DNA of 64,000 bases, taken from NCBI RefSeq assembly GCF_037126465.1, contig NC_088207.1, positions 38,748,143 to 38,812,142 of the forward strand, written 5' to 3'. How positions within the stretch are numbered: position 1 is the stretch's first letter; each line of letters starts with the position of its first letter. Source of the stretch: Ornithodoros turicata (Eukaryota > Arthropoda > Arachnida > Ixodida > Argasidae). Shown here in pieces: positions 54,535 through 64,000 of this stretch. The notes under the pieces are model-generated. The model saw only the letters and a list, made by a program, of their open reading frames with translations. It was not told the DNA's origin and did no database searches. The position numbers and the translations under genes are program-made.

Positions 54535-54911
54535 ACAATCCAAGAGCATATCAATCTACACAACAAGCAAAAAAAAAAATATATATATAATGGCAATGCG
54601 CCACACACTGCGCGCGCACATTTTGTACACAGTCTTATCGAAACAGAACTGCATCTGTAATAAATGGAAGACCAAATCAATGCAGGTCTTTCTCGAGGTT
54701 GTTACGGTCCCTGTTCTGGTGGCCCCAGTTCCAGCAGAACGCTTTCTGTAGACCGGTGATGAAGTTGGTGGTCCTTGCATTGATGTTAGCACCCAGCAGC
54801 AGCATCGGCGATGGCATGTGGATTGCTAAGGCGTAGGTGAGGTATAAAGTAACTTGGGACTGCATCACAGGCCTGCCCTCGCAGTCCCACATTAGACTTT
54901 GTGTGTTCATT

Positions 54912-55081
54912 ACCGTATTTTTCGGTGTCTAACGCCCACCCTTAAAAACGGGCCGAGTTTGAAAAAAGTTCTATGTATAACGCGCACCGCAATGTTCCAC
55001 CGCTGCGCGTTATATATCGAACTTTTTTTTCAAATTCGGCCGGTTTTTATAGGGGCGCGCGTTATACACCGAAAAATACGG
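54912..55081. mobile_element. MITE with CCGTATTTTTCGGTGT termini
   Basis: 170 bp, ends CCGTATTTTTCGGTGTCTAA and the near-inverse TTATACACCGAAAAATACGG, with TA at 54910-54911 and 55082-55083. The arms are complementary to near the centre. Confidence 0.88.
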
Positions 55082-55350
55082 TATATTGAATAAAATATTT
55101 CGATTGATTGATCGATCAATTGTTATAACTCGTGGGACTGTTACGGTGGGGGCAAAGTAGGCGGCCACGACGATGACTCCACTCGCAAATTGCACCGTAC
55201 ACCTCACCCACGTCTTCGCCGTCACCAAAGGGGTGTAGGGGTAAAAGCGTTGACCCCATCTTGCATGTAGATGGCCATCCCGGACGCGTGGCCCTTGCAG
55301 TCGTGTCGAGAGTCTCAGCTATATACTCTAACCCCGGTAACGGTTCGAGG

Positions 55351-55852
55351 CAGTCTTGGGTAAGTTACTTCTAAAAAGTAACTGAGTTGCAGTTGTAGTT
55401 ACTTTCTTGGTTAAGTAACTAAGTTACAGTTATAGCTACTTTCTTGGTCAAGTAACTAGTTACAGTTACAGTGACTGAGAAAAGTAACTTAGTTACATTA
55501 CAGTTACTTTTTATGAAAATGACCACGAGAGGGTGATACAATAGTTAAAAATGTACATTTATTTACATTTACTTAAGTGCGATAAAAGTATTATTGCACT
55601 TAACCAGAAGCTGTATAAGTCAATATGTGGCTCTCCCACAGGGAAAAATACGACCTGTGTACGTACGTAAAAAAGGATCGACATTTATTCGAGTAACTAG
55701 TTACATTTTGCAGTTGCATTCACGGAAACAGTAACTAGTTTCAGTTAAAAGCTACTTTTCTGGAAATTTAACTAGTTACTGTAACTAGTTAACCCAAAAA
55801 GTAACTAGTTACAGTTACAAGTTAGAAGTAACTTAATTACTACCCAAGACTG
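55351..55852. mobile_element. hAT-like element rich in AGTTAC/GTAACT, 8-bp duplication
   Basis: The ends CAGTCTTGGG and CCCAAGACTG are perfect 10-bp inverted repeats, flanked by GTTCGAGG at 55343-55350 and 55853-55860. The interior contains dozens of GTAACTAGTTAC-type motifs. No transposase. Confidence 0.9.
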
Positions 55853-55989
55853 GTTCGAGGAGCCGTGGCTGCACGACGAGCTGGGCCTTCGCGAGCTCTG
55901 CGCTTCCGTTCGCGTTCTCGTGCCCGTCGCAAAGCTTGTACGTTAGCAGGACCCGTATCTCCATGGTGTCTGAAGCAGAAAGACTAAAG

Positions 55990-56011
55990 GTTTTTTTTTT
56001 TTTTTTTTTTC
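55990..56011. repeat. Poly(T) tract
   Basis: About 22 T residues, possibly the tail of a minus-strand retroposed element. Confidence 0.8.
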
Positions 56012-56172
56012 ACTCAAGCGTCACTTTTTTTCTCTCCCCTCGGCGCGCCTTCTGTCCTCCTTTTCCACTCCCCTCTTCTCACCCATACGTCTCCTCCCAC
56101 TCCTTCCTTCTGGACGACGCCGACGCCACGATCTCGAGAGGCACGAACAGCTGTCGCTGTAAAAGGCAGCTA

Positions 56173-56648
56173 TATGATTACGAGAAAAGTCAAGGGCAAG
56201 GCAACAGCGTCACTGAAATGTAGAGTGAGCTTTTCCACGTAAGTGTAGTGTGGCGAAGCACGCTATACAGGCTGATTCTGCGGACGACGCGATGTCGTGA
56301 AACGAGACACTAACAGCTGTCTCTGTATAAATGCGCAATTTGAGAAATCACGGCAATTACAAGAACACGTCAATCTAGAGGAACGATCGCGAGGCACTAA
56401 CACCTGTCACTAACTTCTGATTCGAAGAGACAGTGAGGCGTACTCCTTTTTTGTGTCAGTTATCATATATCCAAAGTGACACAAAAGGGTGTACGCCTCA
56501 CTCTTTCTTTTTTCGAATCAAAAGCGATAACCCTATCATTCGTGGCAATGGTTGGTGCAGAGCGTGCTATGCGGCGAAGTTCTGTTTTTAGAGTGTAGCT
56601 ATATGATCACGAGAAAATCCAAGCGCAAGGCAACAGCTTCACTGAAAT
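56173..56648 (+). repeat. Pair of 50-bp direct repeats flanking a MITE A copy
   Basis: The stretches starting GCTATATGAT at 56168-56221 and 56597-56650 (…GCAAGGCAACAGC…TCACTGAAATGT) are direct repeats. Short AACAGCTGTC-like motifs also recur at 56148, 56310 and 56401. This points to a local duplication older than the MITE insertion. Confidence 0.7.
56412..56595. mobile_element. MITE A (TTCGAA variant), left tip missing
   Basis: From GATTCGAAGAGACAGTGAGG through TATCATATATCC to the right end TTTTTAGAGTG, then TA. Confidence 0.85.
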
Positions 56649-56675
56649 GTTTTTTTTCTTAAGTTCCGTGTGAGC

Positions 56676-56760
56676 GCTGCGAAGCAACTGTGGCTGTGAG
56701 GGGCGTACAGATGGAGAGAGGACAGCAGGAAGGAGTGGGGCAGAGGGGAGGGGGGAGTTA
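56676..56760 (-). mobile_element. SINE fragment
   Basis: Inverse match to the body of the SINE at 17815-18012 (AGCAACTGTGGCTGTGAG, ACAGATGGAGAGAGGACAGC). Confidence 0.6.
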
Positions 56761-56780
56761 GTTATGGGGAGTCTGAGACA

Positions 56781-56897
56781 AGAGTCCCAGATAGGCGCCT
56801 CCCCCTTGTTTTGAACAAATCATAACACAGAATGATATCATTCGGAATGATGGTTGGCTAGGAGCGTGCTTTGTGGTGAAGTTCTGTTTTAACAGTG
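56781..56897 (-). mobile_element. MITE A, right half (CACTGTTAAAAC variant)
   Basis: From GTCCCAGATAGGCGCCTCCC to AGTTCTGTTTTAACAGTG. The closest relative is 50629-50865. Confidence 0.85.
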
Positions 56898-56899
56898 TA

Positions 56900-58100
56900 C
56901 CACGATATACTTTCAAGGAACGGGTGTAAGAGAGGGAGCGGGGTATCAAAATTAGCTTGTACGAGAGAATCAAATCCATCCTGCTCCAGGTAACATTTTG
57001 TGTAAGACTTTTTTACTCTACTGAATTGGTTTCTAACGAACTGCATTTGATCAGTTGAGGACAATACCATTCTTCCTGCCACAAGTGTTCGGCTTCCTCG
57101 TGGCATGGTCTGGTGTGTTACCGAGATGACCTCACAAAAAGCAAATATGCGAGCGGCCGTTCAGACTGAATACACCATTATAAGCGTTTTTCTCTTCATG
57201 AAAGACACCCGCGCAGCAGTAGCAAAGATTGCAAAGTCCTTCTTCTTCCTCCACATGAAATTCCTAAGCCGCGTATAGGATCTTCCACGATTCTGGTTCT
57301 GGTCTTCCACGATGATGCCAATACATATAGGATAGTAAGGCTCTTTGTGTACGGAGTTATTAATGCAACAGCAATACCCAACGGCTACGCCGTTCTTTCT
57401 TTCTTTTTTCTTTTCTATAATCAAACTCAAACTCAACCCAACGGCTAGTTAACGTCGAAAGCCAGAATCTCTCTTAACGTATTTTTATATTTTCGTTTTC
57501 ATGATAGCTCAGTTTTTCTTTGCGTTTCGACGCGCCAAAGATGTTGGCAACGGTGCAGTGAAGAAGAATCGGGAGTATTAAAGCATCGGCCACTACAGCC
57601 TATCGCGTAGCCTCTCCAGTATCATTTCACTCGTCCAATTATTTTTTTAGAACGTAAGAAGTTGGTACTGTCTTGACGCACGATTAAAATTTATAAGGCC
57701 AGTGATCCATTGAAACATAAAAGCTATAAGCTCAAACTATAGCTAACGTAGACAGGGCACTGCACTATCTCTGGACTTACTCGAGTTCTCAGCGTCTTTG
57801 CAGGTCCTTTGAGAGTACTGTTCTAATGTGAAAAAACAATGCTAACGTTACAATCTCATAACAGAATCGAATGTGGCAAATAGAAACGAAAATGTTGCAA
57901 AGTCCAGCGTCTGCTTTCATAGAGTTAAAAGTTGTGCCTCCTGTTAGATGGTGTCTCATGTATAAAGATTTGCGCCAGGCTTTCACTTGGTAAGTGTCAT
58001 GTCTTGACGGAATGATATCACGTTCCACGTGATCTTTTGATGTCGCCCCCAAACGTTACGTGCCTACGCACCGACGCATGAGTTCATAATCATCATAATC
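56900..58100. other. Stretch without supported gene
   Basis: Short open frames only. No domain, splice pair or inverted repeat stood out. Confidence 0.4.
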
Positions 58101-58107
58101 TACTATA

Positions 58108-58368
58108 CACTTTTACAACAGAACTTCACCACATAGCACGCTGAAGGCCAACCATAATGATGCCTGTATCACTCTTGCACTCTTAAACGTCAACTTCACC
58201 GCATAGCACGCTCCTAGCCAACCATCATCTTTATATCGTTATATGCCCTGATTTGTTGAAAACAGGAGGCGCACGCCTTTTCTGTGACAATTATGAACAG
58301 CATAAGTGTCACAGAAAAGGCGTACACCTCCCGTTTTCAACATATCATAAAAGATGATGGTTGCTCCA
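58108..58368. mobile_element. MITE A left-end fragment followed by a nearly full copy
   Basis: 58108-58177 is a left end (ACAACAGAACTTCACCACAT). A second copy begins at 58178 (CACTCTTAAACGTCAACTTC) and ends early at GATGATGGTTGCT. Confidence 0.82.
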
Positions 58369-58642
58369 CTCTTAAAAATGAACTTCACCACATAGCACGC
58401 TCCTAGACAACCATCACCCCGAATGACAACGTTCTCGCTCTAGATTTGTTGAAAACGGGAGGAGGAGCCTATTTTGTGTCCATTATGCACGGCACAAAAT
58501 AGGCTCCTCCCATTTTCAACAAATCGGGGGCGAGAACGTTGTCATTCGGGATGATGGTTGGCTAGGAGCGTGCTATGTGGTGAAGTTCATTTCTAAGAGT
58601 GTAGGAGCGTGCTATGCGATGCAGTTCATCTTTAAGAGTGTG
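58367..58642. mobile_element. MITE A full copy plus an extra right tip
   Basis: 58367-58601 is complete (ACAACGTTCTCG variant). A right-end scrap (GGAGCGTGCTATGCGATGCA to TTTAAGAGTG) follows at 58604-58640. Confidence 0.88.
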
Positions 58643-58645
58643 GGT

Positions 58646-58806
58646 TGTGGAAAGCGCGTGGCGTACGCCTTTTTGTCACAATTAACATAACTGCATAAGT
58701 GTCACAAAAAGGCGTACGCCTCTCGTTTGTAACCAATCAGGGGCAGAACCATGTCATTCGCGACGGTGGTTGGCTAAGGGTGTGCTATGTGGCGAAGTTC
58801 TGTTTT
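58646..58806. mobile_element. MITE A (GTGGAAAGCGCG variant), left end missing
   Basis: Starts TTGTGGAAAGCGCGTGGCGT. The loop TTAACATAACTGCATAAGTG identifies the variant that was split by element B at 32783-33665. Confidence 0.82.
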
Positions 58807-58809
58807 GGC

Positions 58810-61215
58810 TATAGTCGTGACGATGCCCACTTGAGTGCGGTCAACAACGGCAAGCTACCTCGACCCCCCCCCCCCCCCCCTCTGTTTTCAAAGTGACGGT
58901 GCATCCATTGAGTTTTGCTTTATGAGCGATCTGTTCAAGGCCAACTTACTGCGAGATATTATCCATTGTCAATTACCAATCTCTCCAGTCACATTGCACG
59001 TAAAATTTCTTACACTGTACGAACTTTACACTGAATCTCCTCTCGTAACATCAGAAACCTACAGCCACATGTGGTCCCCCCCATCCAATGAGGGACTGCG
59101 CGCGTGCTCGCCCATTCGACTTTCCTCATGCACTTTCCTTTCTGTACGAAAATAAAGGTAATTAGCGCGGTTGCGGGAGTGGCTAATTTAATTGTTTGCT
59201 CCAACAGTTTGGAACAGCTTGGTCGGCATTTGTTTGTTCACCTCCGTCGCGTTTGCTGACGTGGTAGCGGGAGCTGTAATTGAGGCACCGATTCCATCAC
59301 TCTCCGCGTGTGCACCCCCCCCCCCCACCCCCCCCACCCACTAACAGGACCTCTCGGAACGCACCACGGCGGAACAATGGAGCGGTAATAGCAGGATGAT
59401 GTTGGCAGTACGTGTAGGCGGTTCGAAAAGTAAACAGAGCTTTTCGACATCCGCGTTCCCTCTCTGAACGAGAAGCTTCCTGGTGCTCATATTTGTTGGG
59501 AAACAGAGTGCAAAAGAAGTTCGAATGACAGGATGCGGCGCAGATTCGCTGGTGCATAACAATGGAGTGGAGAGAAACCGAGAGATAAGGCACACGAAAA
59601 CAGCACGCCAAGCTGCTGAGACACAACATGAACTGAAAGCTGCAAAAATGCCGCCTATCCAGTGAACTTGATTTGCACCTTCGTGAATGCAATGGCTGCC
59701 GGCATCTTTTCCGTGAAACTAAGGTTTTATCCAGGGAGCGAAACGTGGAAACAGTGTTGGTAGACACCTTCAGTTGCTCCCCATCCAACCCCTTAGAGAT
59801 TTCCTGGGTACGCAGTGTTTTTTGTGAACTTTGCTGTGTCTAATGAATTTGTCGTGCTGTCTTGTGTACTAATGGGTAAAGGTGGCTCGAGTTTAATTCT
59901 TCTGCGCCTTGAGCTAGTCAAGCCGCTGCACTCGTTGCACGGGAACACCAGTGGGGCGATGCGCTCACGGTCACTGCGCAGTATGCTGTGCTGTATATAG
60001 TATACGTCTTTCTTCAATGTCGCGCCGTAAAACTTGAAAGGGAAGTGATACGAAGCGAGTGCTGGTTTCTACACCTCAGCGTGTTTTGCGTAAATCGTGC
60101 GTGACGCTATTGTCTTGCCGTCGAAAAATAATTACCGCGCGGAATCGGTGCGCCGCAAAGTATGCGCCACAAAAGTCACGCATACAATGGTTTAAAATGC
60201 GGCTTTGAGCCGTTATCTTTGCATGCTGCATTTCAATTCGAATCGATGGCTCCCTCGCACATGCAGGCAGTCATGCAGAGACGCCGTTGAAAGATCAATC
60301 CGACACTGTTCCTTGATTTCAGCTACGTGGTCCCCGAGAAAGAATGCGTACGTTCAAACGGGCGAGGGTAAATTGTTGCCGAGAGGAAAGCTCCTAAACC
60401 TGCGAATAATGGGCATGGATTTATTGATAACTGTGCGTGCGGAGCCTCACGGAGCGCGCTCCTGCAATTTGTCGATACGCAAATTAGAAATTGACGCACA
60501 TCGTTTCTCAGTCCCCGCCAGCCCCACATTCAATATTTGCCATGAAAATGCTACAAAAAAAAAAAAAAAAAAAAAGAAAGAAAGAAAGACGAAATAGGAA
60601 ACGGCTATACAGTGAAGATTTATAATCGCTGTGTTCGTACGTGTCGAACGCGCGTTTTGTCGATTTTGTCAAGTATTTTTACGTCAAGTCACGAGGTTTT
60701 TATCCGTTTCAGACGTGTAAGAAGATTGTTCCTGCATGTAAAGAGACTCTAAACATAAATGTACATGTAAATATACATAAATGTAAAGATAAACAAAAAG
60801 AGCAGAACGTGCTGGGCAGCAGCGAAAGCTAAGAACACGCACACGCAACCCGATCGGTGTTCTTCGCGTGCGTCTCTCATTCTTTAGCCCCGTTCCTTAG
60901 GAGTGTTCCATGCGTAAATTCAGAGCACGATAGAAGTAGCTGCTAGCTGTTATATTAGGTAATTGCAATTGGAGATCAGTTCGTTAGGTTATCGACGTTA
61001 CAGATCGAATCGACCTTCTTATTTACTTTGTGCGCACAATAAAGTAGATTGTCACCAAAGAAAGGAGAAGAGTGAATTGGGAAGCAGTGAACAGCTTCTT
61101 AATACCTAGATTGCAATTACACCCCATTTTAGTTACGTGACCACGGAATTTACGCCCCCACCCCCCCACCCTACAACAACCGCAGCAATAATAAGCTCGA
61201 TGGTCCATAAACGTC
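58810..61215. other. Stretch without supported gene
   Basis: Homopolymers: (C)n at about 58864-58880 and 59315-59337, (A)n at about 60553-60573. Open frames such as 59297-59788 (minus) and 60205-60597 (plus) have no recognised domain. A fragment of element I lies near 61106-61150. Confidence 0.4.
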
Positions 61216-61489
61216 GCCTGCATTCTTGAAGCAGAGCTTGGGCGCGTAACACGCCAAGACCGTTATGACTCCTGATTTGTGGAAGCAGGGCGTACGCCTT
61301 TTTGTGACAGTTACCGCGTATTCAAACGAGCGCCTTTCAAACGCCTTTTTGTGACAATTATGAACAGCATAAGTGTCACAAAAAAGGCGTACGCCTCCCG
61401 TTTTCAACAAATCAGGGCGGATAACGATATCATTCGAGATGATGGTTGGCTAGGAGCGTGCTATGCGGTGAAGTTCATTTTTAAGAGTG
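61216..61489. mobile_element. Two MITE A fragments joined
   Basis: 61216-61312 is a degenerate left half. 61341-61489 starts in the left arm at CGCCTTTTTGTGACAATTAT and is otherwise complete to TTTTTAAGAGTG plus TA. Confidence 0.82.
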
Positions 61490-62113
61490 TATGCGCATTT
61501 AGCTCTGAAAGGACTAACAATTATGGTAGTGCATTTAGTGTAGCGCAGAAACGGTCAACAGAAAGCACCGAAATTATTCTTTGATCCTGCTCTTGTACAC
61601 TTTATGCTGGTTGTGCCGTATGCTGCTGGTTCGATAATGAGATTACCAATATTTCGCGAACAATCATGTAATTTTGTGGCGCATCTTGTTTAGCTCTTTT
61701 TCTCATATACTTGGACGAGAGGAAGATAGACAAAGTTATGAAATTCATCGCGCCGGTAACGTTCCGGGGATTTTGTAGTGTCTTCTTAGGAAATGAGCTG
61801 GGAAGACGCTTGCCCCATAAATCATTTACAGGAGTATGGAATTCGAATAAGTAATGCAGGTAAGCCTTCACCGTAGGGAAGTAAAGAACAGCACGCTGAA
61901 TGAAAAATAGCAGGAAATGGACATCTTCGTTTGCAGTATGACATGTCGCGTCGTTCCCGAGAGAAGAACTCGGAGGGTTACATCGTACTGGCGGTGTTAG
62001 TCTGTTCGAGACAGCTCTTCTCCTATAGGCGAACGGCATTTTCGAGGACTTAGATATCCTTGACTTGCATCATCTTTCTCAAAACACATTACATTTTTAC
62101 AGGTTACCTGATA

Positions 62114-62361
62114 CACTCTTAGAAATGAACTTCCCCGCATAGCACGCTCCTAGTCAACCATCATCTCGAATGATTCGCTGTCTGTCCTGATTTGCTGAAA
62201 ACGGGAGGCGTACGCCATTTTTGTGACAATTATGAACCACATAAGTGTCACGAAAAAGGCGTACGCCTACCGTTTTGAACAAATCAGGGCACATAGCGAT
62301 ATCATTCGAGTTGATTGTTGGCTAGGAGCGTGCTATGCGGTGAAGTTCATTTTTAAGAGTG
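62114..62361. mobile_element. MITE A, full copy (rightmost)
   Basis: 248 bp, TA on each side, arms nearly complete. The loop has ATTATGAACCACATAAGTG. Confidence 0.92.
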
Positions 62362-62364
62362 TAT

Positions 62365-64000
62365 CACCTTCCATGAAATGCTTTAATCGAAAGATTGTAG
62401 TGAAAACAGGAATTTTTTTTAGAACTGTTACTTGCTTGCTTTATAGGGATTAAGAGTGCTCAGCCAAGTGTGCTGCTCGCTAATGGTGAGATATATATAG
62501 CGCAGCGCTAACACGGAATAAAAAAAATCATTCGCGGATTCAGTCACTCGCACACACTACAGTGCCGAAAGTAATAACAGTACTTTGTACTGTACTTGTA
62601 TTACAATACAAAATGTTTATATTCTATTTACTACACTATTTTAGAATATCTTACTGAGAGCTTCTGTGACAGGTATACTTTATGAGTACTTTCTGATTCT
62701 ATCTGAAAGCTACGGAAGCGCTTTCTTTGGTCTTGCTGGGATGTGACGACTTTTTTTCGTGCGCTTTTCAGCAAGTGTTTCGCAAACACGTGCGCGCGAT
62801 GAATACGGGTTCGTTCGACCACTCAGGTCGAACGGTCAAATCCCATGAGACAACTTAATTTTCCTCAGTCATTGCTTTTTATGGCACCTTGCACAGCCCG
62901 TCATCTCAATTGCCCTCCGGTGTGTTCCCGTCTACTTTTTTTTTTCTTCTTCACCGGAGGTATATACGATTTTACTATGGAGGTTCTTGTTGTCCCAGAC
63001 GAGCTGTAAATGGGACTCACCTTGATCAGGTCTCTAAAGTCAAACGCGAGAGGAAAAAGGTTACTTTCTTAGCTTTCGCACATTTTACACATTCATTGCT
63101 AAATAAAAGAGCACGCGAAATAAAGGCGATGCTCTTTTTATATATTGTTGACCGAGTTACCAGTCACGAAAAAGGTGAGACCATCTTCCTTTATGCTTTA
63201 GCTCACTATATCGTATACGTTTATTTTACCATGTTTTTATGTATATTGTTTATGTTTTTGTGCTATTTTACATAACAGCGAACTCCCACCAACTTACCCG
63301 TTTTTCCACACTTAGGATTTTGATATCTTTTGGCACATCAAAAAGTTTCTGATGCCTTCTATAACTTGTACGGTGCATTGACTCCATCACGTGTATACAT
63401 TTACATTCAACGTCATTCGACGTTACGTTTTGTTATGGCATCCAATACGCAACGCGAAAAGCTGGTATAGTTAAACAACACCAATCACACATCTGTTGAC
63501 ACGCATGAACCACCGTATAGCCCGTTCGTCAGTTCCTCCTTATTCTCACGCTCGTTCAAAGACACACAAGCGCAAACAGACGCGTCAACGAGAAACGAGA
63601 GCAGAGTCAAAATTGCCAACCATTGCAGAAGCGAGACACACATTTACCAACGTCTTTCCGCAATGCAACGTACAGCGAATGTGGAAAATAGTGGTCACAA
63701 GCAGAAAACACGCACTAAAGTACGCAACTGCATCCTCGAAGAGCGGACAAGCAACCGAACCAGCTGCAGATGTAGTGCAGCTGTCAATCTTGGTCTGTTT
63801 GCAGAGTGTTAGTGTCAGCCGGGAAACGATGTACGTATGGGTCTTTCCCTTCTACTCCTTCATGTGGCTTTCCGAGTAAACATGCATACGCGTACATCAA
63901 GAGGACGGCGCAATAAAGGGGAGGGAAAAGGAGAAGGCGATACCATGTAAAGGAACATTGTAAATGCATTCACGTTCTAGTATGACAGCTTTTAGTACAC
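62365..64000. other. Right-edge stretch without supported gene
   Basis: AT-rich with (T)n at 62936-62944. A 127-codon frame at 63496-63879 is basic at its start and hydrophobic at its end, but has no supporting signals. No MITE A copy was seen after 62361. Confidence 0.4.

Larger units (their letters stand above)
54640..55970 (-). pseudogene. Possible coding remnant broken by two transposon insertions
   Basis: On the minus strand, protein-like segments occur in order. A start at 55965 opens MEIRVLLTYKLCDGHENA up to the hAT-like insertion at 55852. After it come GMAIYMQDGVNAFTPTP (about 55284-55234) and, one frame away, KTWVRCTVQFASGVIVVAAY (about 55210-55150). Beyond the small element at 54912-55081 comes DCEGRPVMQSQVTLYLTYAL, running to a TGA near 54679. 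The pieces lie in different frames, so this is at best a decayed gene. I do not recognise a family, and chance open frames remain possible. Confidence 0.25.

Overview
This window is eukaryotic nuclear DNA from an arthropod, most likely a tick. That assignment is inferred from three things: spliced genes with short exons and GT-AG introns, AATAAA poly(A) signals, and repeat types that I remember as abundant in tick genomes (a tRNA-headed SINE and dense hairpin MITEs). I cannot name the species. There is no sign of bacterial operons, CRISPR or rRNA.

Layout. (1) The left edge (about 1-1496, minus strand) holds a reading frame of at least 498 codons that runs off the window; no function is recognised. 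(2) 2293-5060 is a decayed LINE (non-LTR retrotransposon, CR1/Jockey-like) with endonuclease and reverse transcriptase domains and two frameshifts. (3) 5269-6087 (minus) is an intronless four-pass membrane protein resembling TMEM272. (4) 7428-8387 is a complete globin gene: TATA box, 5'UTR intron, intronless coding exon and poly(A) signal. (5) 10646-16586 and 21755-26573 are two tandem paralogous five-exon genes, assembled here from splice sites. They encode Lys-rich, acidic-cluster, single-pass membrane proteins ending in a short tail with DPYWD. I do not recognise the family. (6) 29003-34932 is a five-exon gene, also assembled from splice sites, for a 128-residue four-pass membrane protein. 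(7) From about 31 kb to 62.4 kb the DNA is essentially a transposon graveyard. About 30 copies or fragments of one TA-targeting hairpin MITE family dominate, with at least ten other inverted-repeat, hAT-like, TTAA-flanked and SINE elements, several nested in each other. I found no convincing complete gene after 35 kb, only one or two exon-like candidates and a possible interrupted coding remnant at 54.7-56.0 kb.

The genes share no evident pathway. Globin (oxygen binding), the membrane proteins and the paralog pair look like ordinary neighbours in an animal genome. The paralog pair is the best candidate for something undescribed: exon count, intron phases (2,2,1,2), the length of the membrane exon (125 nt in both) and several peptide blocks are conserved while the rest has diverged. 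All splice models, family names and transposon superfamily calls were made by eye and need transcript or database confirmation.
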